In this document: positions 49,646-60,755 of the stretch, piece by piece
How positions within the stretch are numbered: position 1 is the stretch's first letter
Layout of the letters: every line of letters starts with the position of its first letter
Assembly (NCBI GenBank): GCA_037178625.1
Contig: CM074132.1
Coordinates: 2,666,001-2,730,000, forward strand
Length of the DNA: 64,000 nt
Source of the DNA: Skeletonema tropicum
Taxonomy: Eukaryota > Bacillariophyta > Thalassiosirophyceae > Thalassiosirales > Thalassiosiraceae
Direction: 5' to 3'
The notes under the pieces: generated by a model
Told to the model about the DNA's origin: nothing
The model's input: only the letters and a program-made list of their open reading frames with translations
Database searches by the model: none
Translations under genes and position numbers: made by a program

Positions 49646-50306
49646 TGATCTGGAGCTGATCCATTTCAGCTGAAGCTAGTTTATTGCTTTCGCCGAGGCT
49701 AATACTCTGCTTAGAAGGCTGCCGCTTCCGAAGAATTGAACTTGGTTTTCTTTTTTAGATTTGTTCTTTATTATCTCTGTTTCAGAGTGCTTTGGTTGAG
49801 AGGTAGGTCTTTGTGCAGCGAAGCAGTATGTTGCGTCGAATACAAGCTTTGCTTGAGACAAATGACTGCTTCGAGTGATAGCTGTCGGGTAAGGAGCTTT
49901 TGCTTCTCGCTTCTCATGGGAGACATGGTTGTGAGTTGTGACTTGCGGAGGATGATCAAGCATGTCACCGAGTGGTGTCGCTTCGTCGTTGAGATGCAAA
50001 CAGAAGAAATGGACAGTATATCTCTGCCAAATATGGTACCAAGAAATGAACATTCAGACTCATTTGAGTTAATTTTAACTGCTCAGATTCGAGTATCTGG
50101 AGGATTCGAATGCTGAGGCAGAAACTACATCAAACAGACAGTGCGATGGGTAGTGCTGTTCCTACGCTCGTGGAGGCTCGCGGTGTCCAAGCTTCGGTAG
50201 AAGATTAGAGCTGTAGTATCTTTTGATTATGGTGGTGATGGATAGAGGGAGGTGGGCTCAAATTTTGCTGCGGTGTTTCTCCTCCTCCTCCGCCTCCTCC
50301 GCCTCC
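49646..50306. other. Upstream region of the oxidase pseudogene
   Basis: A 125-residue minus-strand frame (49676-50053) could be a decayed first exon of the oxidase, but its composition is not convincing. Nothing else recognised. Confidence 0.35.
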
Positions 50307-50872
50307 GGGCTACCGCGCAAAAAAAATGCGAATGGGAAAAAAATGCGAATACTAACAAACACTAACAAAAAGCAGCAAACAACCATGTCAGTACCTCCAC
50401 TATAGCAGGCACAAAAATAGACCTTCGACAAAAACGGCGATTGAGGATGCCAAACTGAAGTCTATCCGAATATGATTATTCCTTAATTGAACAATTTATA
50501 TCTATTACTGGTGGAGATAACATAGTAGCGATTTCGTCATTTTTACCATGTAAAAATCACTAACAAAAATCGCCTCCTGACGCCACATGTCCAATGTTGC
50601 GCAACTACTGCATGGCGAATATAGTAGTTGAAATGCTGACCAGTGGCTCTATAGAAAGCTAATAATATGGGCTGTCATATAATGGCTCGTTGATGGTGTT
50701 ATAATCCTACCATGACTCTTTATCAGGCTGTGGAGTAGGTTTGTTGACATGGTTGTTGGGAGTGTGTAGTTTTGTGGGGAGTTTTGTGTGAGGTTCGCTA
50801 GTAAAAATGGTGGATTCACGAGTTCCAACTCGGGACCTAAATGCGAACGCATTTTTTTTGGGCGGTAGCGGG
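50307..50872. mobile_element. ~566-bp inverted-repeat element inserted in a CCT-rich tract
   Basis: Arms of 22 bp, gctaccgcgcaaaaaaaatg(cg) at 50309-50330 and its complement at 50848-50869, match with one mismatch. Both flanks are CCT/CGC repeats, so a target duplication cannot be delimited. No coding content. Likely a MITE. Confidence 0.6.
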
Positions 50873-51406
50873 CCTCCTCCTCCTCCTCCTCCTCCTCCTT
50901 CTCCTTCGTCAGATAATTTTTGAATTTGGGAGTCCGTCTCTACTGAGCAAGTCGGGGTACGATAGAGCAAGCAATCAAAGCAACAGGGCGGGACGGTATT
51001 TATGCACAAGTAGGTATTGTACTTCGCATCTGGGAGAAAGTTGGGTGAGCTGTGCATTCCCCTCCTTTAGCGCCGCCCTTTTTTGAAAAAACAGGCTTTT
51101 ACATTACCTATATATGTAACAGAAATTTTAAAGTACGTCTGGTGGGCCGGCCCTCAAGAGGCGACATTATCTACGCTAAGTGATAACGAACATGTGCTGC
51201 AGTAGCTACAGCTGTTAGCAAATCTTGGCGGATAATCGCAGAATTTTTATTCCTACGTACAAACGTACTGAAAGCCCCTTAACTGGGGAGCTACTCTACC
51301 CGTAAAAGTTCCGTCTTTATCAATTGCGAACAACAACCGGACCATGGTAAATAATGCCTCGTATGCCATATTCCACCAAGAGACATAAATGAACATTGTC
51401 CTATGT
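50873..51406. other. Intergenic region downstream of the transposase gene
   Basis: A (CCT)n microsatellite at 50873-50899 and otherwise unique sequence. An attcctacgta near 51,250 has a partner on the far side of the transposase gene but is too short to call a terminal repeat. Confidence 0.4.
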
Positions 51407-54400
51407 TTATTTCTTCTTTGCCGTCGCTTCCACCTTCGTATTCTCTCGTTTTACTCTGAGACTAAAGTTGAGCTTCTCTTCCTTCTTGAGCAAATCATTC
51501 TTGAAATCAAAGTCTTTTGCGTAGACAGTTTTCATAATGAAAGATTTGTCAAAGTCAATAGCAGCACGATGACATTTCAAAACCTTCTTCAGCGTTTCAA
51601 TTCTCTTGTGCGGAATGGGTGCATCCTCACTTGAATTACCTTCTGTCTCCTTGGTATTCTTTGCCTCAATCTCCAACATCTTATATGTCTCCATGTAACC
51701 TCTTGCCCTGGCACTGAACTTACGAATGAGATCCACAGTGAGAACCTCTCTTGAAATACACTTGTCGACCAATGCAAGGAAATCAGCAGTCGTTTTCTTT
51801 TGAGCTAATGGATGTCTTCGGTAGAGAGCTTTGGAGAATCCCCAAGAGTATTCGACACCCTCACCAGCGTATTCAGCATGGTACTTTGTTGTAATCAAGG
51901 CTCTTACTCCCAAAGATTCACAAACATATTCGAGTTGGCTTTGTTCAGACAAAAAATCCGTGCAGTTTGCAAGCAAATGCCGGAGGGAAAGCTCAGGAAC
52001 CAAGTTACCCTCATCATCATACTTCATCACTTGGTAGCTGCCCTTTCTGAAGGTTGCTATATCGATCCAGCCACGTTCATACGCAATCTGCAGAAGTCCC
52101 TTACCCTTGCCCTCCCATCCATATATCATTTTGGTGGTAGGTGTTATTTTGATATCGATACTAGACGCTTGCGCCATTTTTGCTAGCTCAGCATGTGTCA
52201 TCTTCCATAACCTTATTTCTCCTTCCTTTTTCCCCCACTCGGTGTCCATCAGCTCCGATATCAGCTCTTTCTTCACCTTATGTCGCTCTTTCCTCTTGTC
52301 TTCTGGTATTTCAACCTCTCGGTCGTGCCGTTGTCTTTCACGTTCCTCTGCTGTCAGCCAAAATGGGCCGACATCTTCACTGGTGAAGTTCATCGTTTGT
52401 TCTTGACCGATAGTCACCATTGCTGGATTGGATGCATCGTAGTATGGCCCGACAAATTCCTCCTGCCGTTCAATTTTGGTGTTCCTAGCTTGCGATGGTG
52501 TCGAGTGCCAATTCTTGTTCATTTCCTTTGCATCAAGACCGTCAACACGCTTCTTTGCATGACCACTGCTCGAATCAAAAAGAAAGACATATTCATACTC
52601 ATCTCCGAGTATTACTTTTACGCAATCTATTATATCTTCCGTTTGCAGGATCGTGTGGTTCCCTGTCCAGTACCCGTTCTTCCCGTATGCAAACTTAAGA
52701 ATCCCAGGTGACGATTCAAGTGGTTGCTTTTTTGTGTTACCATTTACGGCAATTGCCGCTGCCTTGTCGAAGTATTCTTGATTGGCTCTAGCAGCATTAA
52801 TCTCCTTCAGCTGATCTTCGGTGATAGGAATGCCCCAACCCAATTCTCTCGATTGAAACGCAGATATCATGATACCAGCACCAACAGTCTTCGGCATAAT
52901 TGCCCTCCTTCCATTCGGATCAACCCACTGGTGAGTCCGCGACAGAAAAGCATTAAAAATAGCCTCATCCTGGCCAAAGATGATGACAGGTTTGTCTTCA
53001 GCTTTCTTTCTTATGCTTACTCTTCCTCCAAATGCTCCATACTTATCGTTTGCAATCTTCTGCAGACGCACGTGTTTGTCCACATGAAACTCAAAGTATA
53101 CTTTTTCATCAACTCCCTTGAACTTATAAGCAACCTTATCTAACATGTCCTTCGCCTTCTCGCCATCTTTGTCATCTTCGAGCGCTGTTTTCAAATCGTC
53201 AAATTCGGTCTGTGACAAATGAACCCATCGATGAGATCGTGGTTCAAGCACTGATAGATATTCGTCTGTTAACCGAGACCGATGCTCTATCTGTTCGGCA
53301 TACTCATGGCCATCAACGTAGTAGCATTTCTTTGACACCTCTCGTTTGAAACCAAGGTATCCGACCCACCTCCCAACCGTTGAGTATGATGGTGGATTTT
53401 TGAGATATCTGTCAACCAGTTGAAATTCTTCTGAGTCTTCGGTAAAGTTGATGTTGGTTTTCACCTCTTCATTTAGTTGCTTTATCATTGTTGTGTTAAA
53501 ATGTTCCCTCAGCAATTCAACGCTGAAATGTTCCAGATGGTCAAGTATGAAGTTTGACACATCTACTGCTGCTGTCGGAAATACCTCAAATAGTGTAGGC
53601 TTTCGTTTGATACCATTGGCGACGTAGGGGTTGGGGTTTGGAAATTGATGATTAACGCGGAAGATACGGTTCCAATTCATGATTGTCCTACCAGTTGCTG
53701 CATTGAACAGTGTTAAATCATTGAGCAGCCTTGCCGCTTTGTCGCAACAAGCTTGGAATGGAAACCCAACTCGATACTCGGCAAGTGCTATTGAATACGC
53801 AACCCTGAGGTATAAACATTTATTGCGTAAGTCAAATAAGGCATGCTTTGTCAATTTACTATCTTCGTGCAAGTCAATGACGCCTGCTTCTTCGTATCCA
53901 TTTGCTGATTGCCCCACCAGTGTAAGTGATTCAACCAATTGCACTAGTCCGTTGTACACATCGGCACCTTCGTCAAATCCGAAGAGAGCTGCTGCTTCAG
54001 GTGACTGCCATATAATATTCGGAGTCTGGTTGTTGCTGCTGTTATCCCCGTCTATATCGCCACTGCTGTTGTTATTGTCGTCGTCTTCATCTTCATCTTC
54101 GTCGTCAACTTGATTATTCTCATCCTCTAATCTACCCACGTTGGTGACGAATGGCACGAGAGGGCTCTGCTGCTGCTCAACTAGTCGTTGCGAGCGCCTT
54201 GTTCTTTTTTGTGGAGTAGGAGTAATTGGTGCAGCCGCTGATGATTTTGTTGCTTCTTTACGTTTGTTCTCATTATTTTTGTTCTTCTTCTTACCAGCGC
54301 ATCCATCGTCGGGAAATGATACTTGCTCCGGCTTGTTGCAAGATCGCTGCCGATTATTAGTTGCACTGTAACTCTGTATATGTTCTATTTCTGTGCACAA

Positions 54401-54736
54401 TAACTCTGCTGCGCGTATTGGTTCGTTGGGCACTTTCTCTCCCTTTCCAAAGTAGTAATAGTGCACCATCCGGCGTAATGACGAATTGAATGGACATGAT
54501 GTTGTGAAATTTTTGTGGTATATCTTGTGTACATTGCTGCTGTTGAAAGGTCCGGCTGCCTTGTTCAGACGCTGCACGAGTTTGTTCCGTAAGGTATTGT
54601 CTTTATCTACATTCGTATAGTGTCTGTGCAATATCTCTACCAACGACTGGTCGCAAATCCACCTGCCGCGATAAGTGTCACTTTTACTGATGAGCCGTGT
54701 GAAAAGGTATTCAAAAAGTGTATTACCATCGTTCAT
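51407..54736 (-). CDS. DDE-type transposase, intact long frame
   Basis: The 1109-residue uninterrupted frame contains a helix-turn-helix region followed by the block KKCYYVDGHEYAEQIEHR (about residue 475), as in a family of fungal and algal DDE endonucleases. The catalytic core has IIFGQDEAIF with the first acidic residue (about 590), YEYVFLFDSSSGHAKKR with the second (about 720), and TKYHAEYAGEGVEYSWGFSK (about 955) with a final Glu, all resembling IS630/Tc1-type DDE folds. The first 260 residues are hydrophilic, with poly-Asp/Asn tracts and an RRSQRL basic patch. It would cut and join transposon ends. I could not identify clear terminal repeats around it, so it may be a domesticated gene or an element whose ends have drifted. 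No frame damage is visible. Confidence 0.8.
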   Translation of the reverse strand: MNDGNTLFEYLFTRLISKSDTYRGRWICDQSLVEILHRHYTNVDKDNTLRNKLVQRLNKAAGPFNSSNVHKIYHKNFTTSCPFNSSLRRMVHYYYFGKGEKVPNEPIRAAELLCTEIEHIQSYSATNNRQRSCNKPEQVSFPDDGCAGKKKNKNNENKRKEATKSSAAAPITPTPQKRTRRSQRLVEQQQSPLVPFVTNVGRLEDENNQVDDEDEDEDDDNNNSSGDIDGDNSSNNQTPNIIWQSPEAAALFGFDEGADVYNGLVQLVESLTLVGQSANGYEEAGVIDLHEDSKLTKHALFDLRNKCLYLRVAYSIALAEYRVGFPFQACCDKAARLLNDLTLFNAATGRTIMNWNRIFRVNHQFPNPNPYVANGIKRKPTLFEVFPTAAVDVSNFILDHLEHFSVELLREHFNTTMIKQLNEEVKTNINFTEDSEEFQLVDRYLKNPPSYSTVGRWVGYLGFKREVSKKCYYVDGHEYAEQIEHRSRLTDEYLSVLEPRSHRWVHLSQTEFDDLKTALEDDKDGEKAKDMLDKVAYKFKGVDEKVYFEFHVDKHVRLQKIANDKYGAFGGRVSIRKKAEDKPVIIFGQDEAIFNAFLSRTHQWVDPNGRRAIMPKTVGAGIMISAFQSRELGWGIPITEDQLKEINAARANQEYFDKAAAIAVNGNTKKQPLESSPGILKFAYGKNGYWTGNHTILQTEDIIDCVKVILGDEYEYVFLFDSSSGHAKKRVDGLDAKEMNKNWHSTPSQARNTKIERQEEFVGPYYDASNPAMVTIGQEQTMNFTSEDVGPFWLTAEERERQRHDREVEIPEDKRKERHKVKKELISELMDTEWGKKEGEIRLWKMTHAELAKMAQASSIDIKITPTTKMIYGWEGKGKGLLQIAYERGWIDIATFRKGSYQVMKYDDEGNLVPELSLRHLLANCTDFLSEQSQLEYVCESLGVRALITTKYHAEYAGEGVEYSWGFSKALYRRHPLAQKKTTADFLALVDKCISREVLTVDLIRKFSARARGYMETYKMLEIEAKNTKETEGNSSEDAPIPHKRIETLKKVLKCHRAAIDFDKSFIMKTVYAKDFDFKNDLLKKEEKLNFSLRVKRENTKVEATAKKK

Positions 54737-55602
54737 GATTACAATCTTTAGTCAACCTAATTGGCTATTTTGGATCTAGACATGCAAGAGAGGTTAATTT
54801 ATCCTTTTGGTTGAGCAAATATCCAACTTGTTGTGCGTAGTACGCTCCGGAATTTGGCCATGGTTGGCATCTTTTTGCGCGGAGTGGCTCTTGTTGAGGG
54901 GTGAGTTGGGAGAAATCGGCCCAATGGGTTTTTATAAGACTCACTACGTCATTTGTACCTAACATACGTAGGAATTCGAAACTTGAACGGCTATCCGAAA
55001 ATCCGTGAAAACAGCTGTATTATTTCCCAGATCGCTACTAGGTAGGAGGAGATATTTCTCCAATTCTCCGATCCGGGTTTTACCGATTCTAAAGGTTAAT
55101 TAACTTCTATCCTTTCCTGCTTCAACTTATTTGATCGCGGCAAAGCTAAGTAAGTACTTTTGGTCGACACACCAACATCTCCGATCTGGGTTCGCCGTTT
55201 GTCATTCCAAAAACTTGAAGTTCAAGCTGTTGGTTTTTGTCGATGAAGAAATGTCTTAAGCCTCCCGATGTCTTCTTCAACCGTTTGTATGTGCGTTGTG
55301 AATGCAATAGGACTGAGTTAATTGACAATGTGCAGCTGTTGCGCAGTGAATACTGACACCATTAGCCGGTTGTCACTTCAAAAACTTCAAGTTGCTTATA
55401 GTACAAATTGTATTAATAAATTTAAAGTGAGTTTTTGACCACGTGTGTAGCTTGAATTTTACACTTATATAGGAGTTGTCTCCTGTCTTAAATGTTCCGT
55501 GCAGGTTGTGCGTTGTGCTTTTGGGAGTTGTGCATTATTTGTTCAACGTCAACGAGTACTTGGTAGCTTGTAGCATGAAAACACAAAACACAAATAATTA
55601 AA
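54737..55602. other. Intergenic region
   Basis: Holds the upstream side of the transposase gene and the 5' region of the DUF6824 gene. Two related stretches (aaaacttgaagttcaag near 55,210; aaaacttcaagttgc near 55,380) form a weak repeat. No gene seen. Confidence 0.4.
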
Positions 55603-56874
55603 ATGATACAACCAACACCCGCTGACGTATTGTTAGGTCGAGGGGCGTCCTTCAATCGACATCCTGGCAATGAAATTTTTAGGAAGATGCTCGATGAGCA
55701 GAAGGTAAGAAGCTCTACAATCCCATGGTCATCCGCATCCTCTCTCTAGATAATCGGTTGATTCATAGTCTTCAAACATAACCACACGATTGGCCATAGG
55801 AATTCACTAACCAACCTCACCATGTCTCTTTTCCAACAGGTAATTTACTCAAAGAGTGCGAAGGTGCGAAAGGTTGCCATATCCAAATCCATCGTTGAAG
55901 CAATTTACTCGAAGGAGCCGCCTGGGAGATTTCTCAAGAAGTGTGCTAAAACTGGCAAATGGGAAGAGCTCTCAAAGAATGAAGCATACAACAAGGCAGC
56001 ACAAGCAATGGCCTATGCGGTCAGAGATATGGAGAAGAGGGGACAATCACATGCGGTCCCATCCCAAATTACTCTTGTAAGGCGCACAGGTGAAGAATCA
56101 GAACAAATTGCTAATCAGGCAGCAGATAACTCTACAGACCCGAGTCTTCAGCTTCAGCGGTTGCTGCTTCAACCACAACAGCTCAGTACTGCCAGTCTTC
56201 ATACAAGCCACCAACCAACACATGAAATGCCGGTTGCTTCTCTGAATGGATTAGCTCAATTACTATATAGCGAACAGCAGCAGCAAACTCGTCAGCAGCA
56301 ACAATGGCAGTTGCCCCTTTCACTCATGGGGTCGGGCCTATTACAGCCACAGCCACAGCCACAACATGCATTTGCTTCGATCCCGTCGAATCTATCTCAA
56401 ATGACAAATCCTTCCTTATCAGTTCAATCTGAGATGGCGTTGCTTAATGACATCCTTCGGCAGGCTTCTTCTTCTTCGCTCCAAGGGTCAATTGCCAATC
56501 TTCTTGGAATGCAATCGATCTCGAGCAGGCCAGATTTGCCCAGTCTGACAAGAGGAATTCCACAAAACCAAACAGGTATGCTAAGTGTGAATCAATTGCA
56601 ACATCGTCTTGATGCGTTACTGCAAAATCAGTTGCTATCATCCCTTGCACAAAATCAGTGGCTGCTTCAGCAACCGTCACGACCGCTCGATTTACTGCAA
56701 CAGGCACTGCCGTCTCTGCTCCAATCGAATAGCTTGCAGAATCCAACAAACGCTCGCCCTCTTCTTTCTCAAATGGTAACTTCTTCGTCACTACATTCTT
56801 CATCAACACGGCAGGATGAAGGGAAAGAAGAAGAAAAAGAGAGTGAAAGTGAGCGATCAGTAGGTGATCGATAG
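55603..56874 (+). CDS. DUF6824-type diatom protein, two exons
   Basis: Exon 1 (55603-55704, 34 codons) and exon 2 (55840-56874) join in phase 0 across a 135-bp GTAAGA...CAACAG intron, giving 378 residues. The first 85 residues form the DUF6824 domain: DVLLGRGASFNRHPGNEIFR, then a Lys-rich helix, PPGRFLKKC, GKWEEL and AYNKAAQAMAYAVRDME. This family is expanded in diatoms, and its function is unknown; the basic, conserved nature suggests a nuclear or nucleic-acid role (inference). The rest is Gln/Leu/Ser-rich and probably disordered (LLQPQQLS, QQQQTRQQQQWQLPLS), ending in an acidic EEEKESESE tail. Without the intron the conserved GRG-HPG half of the domain would be missed. Confidence 0.88.
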
Positions 56875-57220
56875 GTGCTACAGATTTGGGCGGGGCAGTT
56901 TACCTCGCGTAATGTTGGAGTGCATGGTGCACTTGGACCTCACCTCTTTTTAGCACAATACATAGCTTAGGCGTATACATCTTTTGCTTCGTTCTGATCG
57001 TCTAGAGGTCAAGCTTAGTTAATACTACGAGATAAAATACATACTTCAGCACTTGGTTCTTATATTTATCACATTTTAAAGGTAGCTCCCTGTAAGATGC
57101 CTCTCACTCTTCTCGTGTACATTTTCTTTCATCATCGACAGCCACAAACTTTCAAAATCTTTGAGAGCGAAACCAAAGCTGCCCACTCACACGGGAGGCT
57201 CAAGGCTCTCAATCGAAGCG
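56875..57220. other. Intergenic region between convergent genes
   Basis: No recognisable feature in 346 bp. Confidence 0.5.
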
Positions 57221-57849
57221 CTAATTCCTGGGTACAGGCAAGACCATGAAGTCCCAAGCACAGGCGACCGCATTCTCGGGCAATTCACAAGCCTTCATCG
57301 CCTGCCTTTCCATCCGTGTCATGATCGTGAGGCTTTCAATGGACTGGTCTCCCTTGTACCGAGCACTGAAATGATTCAAGACAAGCCTCTTCGCCCCAAC
57401 GCGCTTCGCAAAATCACCAGCCATAAAAGGAGTTGAATGGCCATGGATTTTTGCATCCCTGGTAACAAGCCTTAAAGTCCCTTCTTTATCAACTCCAGGA
57501 AGAAAAGTGTTCGTTGCTTCATGAATAAGTACATCACAATCTTGCGCCAAACCTTCTAATGCACGACAATCAGCTGTATCACCACAAATCACAACCTTCC
57601 TTCCTTTTCCTGGCGGTTCCACGACATCTTCCTGATTTAGTACTGTGCCATCCGGAAATGTATAGCTCCCTCCCACCGGTAAATTCTTCACCAAAGCCAT
57701 CAACTTCATAGGATTCCGCACTCCAGCTTCGACCAACTCTTTACGATTTCTTTCAATCACCGGCAACACATTTTCGGGCATGAGACGACCTGGACGATCA
57801 TCCTCTTGAACTACATAGCCGAGACAAGGCACCCCGTGACTCATTGGGG
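57221..57849 (-). CDS. tRNase Z (ELAC-type), N-terminus lost in assembly gap
   Basis: About 209 C-terminal residues are readable; the frame runs into the run of Ns at 57850. Ribonuclease Z marks are HGVPCLGYVVQEDDRPGRL, VVICGDTADC (metal-ligand Asp), DVLIHEATNTFLPG and HGHSTPFMAGDFAKRVGAKR followed by LVLNHFSARY (metal-ligand His). The enzyme removes the 3' trailer from pre-tRNA. The catalytic HxHxDH motif of the beta-lactamase fold should lie upstream in or beyond the gap. The visible part resembles the short ELAC1/bacterial type or the C-terminal half of ELAC2; which applies cannot be told here. Confidence 0.93.
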
Positions 57850-58349
57850 NNNNNNNNNNNNNNNNNNNNNNNNNNNNNNNNNNNNNNNNNNNNNNNNNNN
57901 NNNNNNNNNNNNNNNNNNNNNNNNNNNNNNNNNNNNNNNNNNNNNNNNNNNNNNNNNNNNNNNNNNNNNNNNNNNNNNNNNNNNNNNNNNNNNNNNNNNN
58001 NNNNNNNNNNNNNNNNNNNNNNNNNNNNNNNNNNNNNNNNNNNNNNNNNNNNNNNNNNNNNNNNNNNNNNNNNNNNNNNNNNNNNNNNNNNNNNNNNNNN
58101 NNNNNNNNNNNNNNNNNNNNNNNNNNNNNNNNNNNNNNNNNNNNNNNNNNNNNNNNNNNNNNNNNNNNNNNNNNNNNNNNNNNNNNNNNNNNNNNNNNNN
58201 NNNNNNNNNNNNNNNNNNNNNNNNNNNNNNNNNNNNNNNNNNNNNNNNNNNNNNNNNNNNNNNNNNNNNNNNNNNNNNNNNNNNNNNNNNNNNNNNNNNN
58301 NNNNNNNNNNNNNNNNNNNNNNNNNNNNNNNNNNNNNNNNNNNNNNNNN
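57850..58349. other. 500-base assembly gap (N)
   Basis: Exactly 500 unknown bases, the conventional size for an unsized gap. It removes the 5' part of tRNase Z. Confidence 1.
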
Positions 58350-58765
58350 TTCTGCAACCTTGCCTCTTATATCCTGTCTCCTATCTCGAAGTACTAACGC
58401 TAGGAGGATTACTGTCACCCTCATTGCAAAATTATGCCCGCCGCTCCCCTTTAACTGTCGGTGGTCAGAAGAATTCCTTTTCTCATCGCAGATTGAAGCA
58501 GTCGACCAGCTACAAAGCGATTAACCCGCCCAAGCAGCATCTCTCGACCTCTCTCTCTCTCTCTCCGACTGCTATATACAGAAGTGCAGAGAGCTTCGAT
58601 TTATTGATTACACTAAAGAAGCGAATTCATGGTTCTGCGGATACTCTCCGCTCCAAGGGTAATAAGCTAGCTAAGCTCTAAGGAGTAAATGGACGCAAAA
58701 ATAAAATAAGTAGGAGACGAAGAGCTCTCACCATGAAGCTAAAAACTCAAGCTCACCCTCTCTAG
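58350..58765. other. Sequence right of the gap
   Basis: Part may be the 5' exon or promoter of tRNase Z, but no matching coding block is visible. A (TC)n tract lies near 58,545-58,565. Nothing else supported. Confidence 0.35.
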
Positions 58766-58969
58766 CTCATCCTTTACTCAGGTTGGATTCACTTTACAAC
58801 TCATCATTCTGGGATCTTGCCGCCTGCCAACCCTAATGCTGCTGATGTGCCGCATTCTCCTGCTGAAGACGCCAATAGCAGCGGACTTCCAATGAGAGAG
58901 GTTGTTGTCGAAGCAGTGCATGATGAAACCACTTCTCAATTTGAAGACGCTTTTGTATCCTTTCCTTAG
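58766..58969 (+). CDS. Possible terminal exon of an unidentified gene
   Basis: An open stretch of 67 codons ends at a TAG (58967-58969); a ctcag/gt acceptor-like site at 58777-58780 could begin the exon. The peptide (SGILPPANPNAADVPHSPAE; REVVVEAVHDETTSQFEDAF) has acidic, coding-like composition, but I see no upstream exon and no domain. It could also be chance. Confidence 0.25.
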   Translation, partial: LILYSGWIHFTTHHSGILPPANPNAADVPHSPAEDANSSGLPMREVVVEAVHDETTSQFEDAFVSFP

Positions 58970-59051
58970 ACTTTGTGTTTATATAAATAATAATGGTTTT
59001 GAGATATCATAAATTCCATTGTTCCGCCACATCATAAAGTAGCACAATAGG

Positions 59052-60755
59052 TTAGAATTGTTTGGTAGCATACCTCACTCGGTCATCTCTAATATTGAGC
59101 ACAGGATCAGTTCTTGCAAGTATATTGAACGCAGAGTCTCCAAAGAGGTTGTTCAGACTTGTATCATTATCACCTGCCGGTGGCCAGGATGAAGATAATG
59201 CATGCTGGGCAACGCTGAGACCACTAAGATTGTAGCAGCTGTGATAAAAGTCCTTCGGTTTTGAAGGCTTGTCTCTCAATCCACCATTGACATCTTGAGC
59301 ACATAGAAGAATATATCTCTGAAGCATGACTTCATCAAATGAAAGCCCCTCTTCATTAGCAGTACCCATCTTTTCACCAGTGGCATTATTTTCATTGTAC
59401 CAACCGTCCAACACTGCTACTGCTCCTCCTTGCCAAAACGAGTAGCATCCATCTACCAACTTATTTGTCCTACCACAAAAACCTCCCTCAAATTCGAGCT
59501 GGCGTCGGACGAGCCACGATCGCAACATTTCGACATTAATTATGGATACATTGCCTAATATCCTCAATGCGGCCAAAGCACAGAATGTGTAACCCCCATG
59601 AGCCTCATTGAATGGTTCGGCACCAAATCCGCCCTCAAACGTTTGACACGATGCAATGTAATGTGCTATTGATGGAGATAAAAGATGATCCTTCTCCTCC
59701 TCCTTGCCCAGCAAACCCAGTAAATGGCACGGTGTCAGGATGCAGTACGTTGCCCGTACATCGATTTCTCCATCATGATGCATTCTGAATGCGATGCGTT
59801 CCCCATCTTCATGCTCTCGTAAAGTCAAGAAGAATGCATACATTTGAAGACGCTTTTCATCCAATAACTCCATTGCCAATTTACCAGCCTCGTGATATGG
59901 ATTGTGGTTCGTATTCATGGCAGCCTTCTCTTCACAGCCAATACCAGCAATGATGCACAGCGACAGCACTGCAGCATATGTAGGTGCGCAATGTGGCATT
60001 TGTTGTGGCCCTCCTCCAAATCCTCCACCCATTATTTCTATCTTCTCATTCTTTCCTTGTGTATTTGTCTCCTGCTGCTGCATTTTGCAAAGCTTAGTCA
60101 ACTTTAAATTCTTATCCACTTCACCGACATCGAATTGCAAAGGCACATCCGTCCAGCAATGTTTCAGTGTTGATACGATCCGTTTCAACAATTCAGATTT
60201 TTGCATCGTCTCCAAATCATTTAGACCACCGCTATCAAGTGATGTATTTGAAGAAGGATCAAAATATTGCAGCAAATCCAATGAGTGCAAACACCAATAA
60301 ATCATCCACGGATGGCTAGCATCTAAACTGATAAATCCCCGACTTAGTGGCTCGGAGAGTGCGTTGCTAAGATATTTAATGTGTGCTGATCGCACGAGAC
60401 GGATGGCATACGGATCTTGGACGCCTACAACTTTCTTTTTTGCAGATGAGGGGCGAATCTCTTCGAGGAGCTCCACACGAGGCTCTTCACCAATCTGTTG
60501 CTCTGTCTCGTTCACACCGAGCAACTTTGACGCCTTTGTCGACAGGCCCTGTGGAGCAATACTCTCGTTTACCTCAACACACAGCCCTCCCAATAAACCT
60601 ACACTTCGCAAATGATCCAATTGGCTCTCAGACAGAGATTTCAAGTCGACAAAAAAGGGAGCGCATTCGTATTCTGTGCCTTGTTGGGCCTCCGTGGACT
60701 TGCTTTCGATTATGTGTTTGGTGCGGTTGTTCGGATAGGAATTGGTGGAGCTCAT
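59052..60755 (-). CDS. FNTB: Protein farnesyltransferase beta subunit
   Basis: From the preferred ATG at 60755 (the frame is open to 60911, but those residues are His/Ile-rich and poorly conserved) the protein has 567 residues, longer than the usual 430-ish. The prenyltransferase alpha-alpha-barrel repeats are clear: GFGGGPQQMPHCAPTYAAVL, CQTFEGGFGAEPFNEAHGGY, LEFEGGFCGRTNKLVDGCYS and FWQGGAVAVLDGWY. The zinc ligands are visible as Asp and Cys in DGCYSFWQGG and His in DFYHSCYNLSGLS. With its alpha subunit it attaches farnesyl to CaaX cysteines. Extra length comes from an N-terminal extension (about 110 residues) and hydrophilic inserts. A short duplication of its 5' region lies at about 60.98-61.06 kb. 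Confidence 0.92.
   Translation of the reverse strand: MSSTNSYPNNRTKHIIESKSTEAQQGTEYECAPFFVDLKSLSESQLDHLRSVGLLGGLCVEVNESIAPQGLSTKASKLLGVNETEQQIGEEPRVELLEEIRPSSAKKKVVGVQDPYAIRLVRSAHIKYLSNALSEPLSRGFISLDASHPWMIYWCLHSLDLLQYFDPSSNTSLDSGGLNDLETMQKSELLKRIVSTLKHCWTDVPLQFDVGEVDKNLKLTKLCKMQQQETNTQGKNEKIEIMGGGFGGGPQQMPHCAPTYAAVLSLCIIAGIGCEEKAAMNTNHNPYHEAGKLAMELLDEKRLQMYAFFLTLREHEDGERIAFRMHHDGEIDVRATYCILTPCHLLGLLGKEEEKDHLLSPSIAHYIASCQTFEGGFGAEPFNEAHGGYTFCALAALRILGNVSIINVEMLRSWLVRRQLEFEGGFCGRTNKLVDGCYSFWQGGAVAVLDGWYNENNATGEKMGTANEEGLSFDEVMLQRYILLCAQDVNGGLRDKPSKPKDFYHSCYNLSGLSVAQHALSSSWPPAGDNDTSLNNLFGDSAFNILARTDPVLNIRDDRVRYATKQF

Noticed and set aside
51247..54973. attcctacgta pair as terminal repeats of the transposase element
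   Set aside because: Only 11 bp, similar strings occur elsewhere in the window, and no target duplication is seen.
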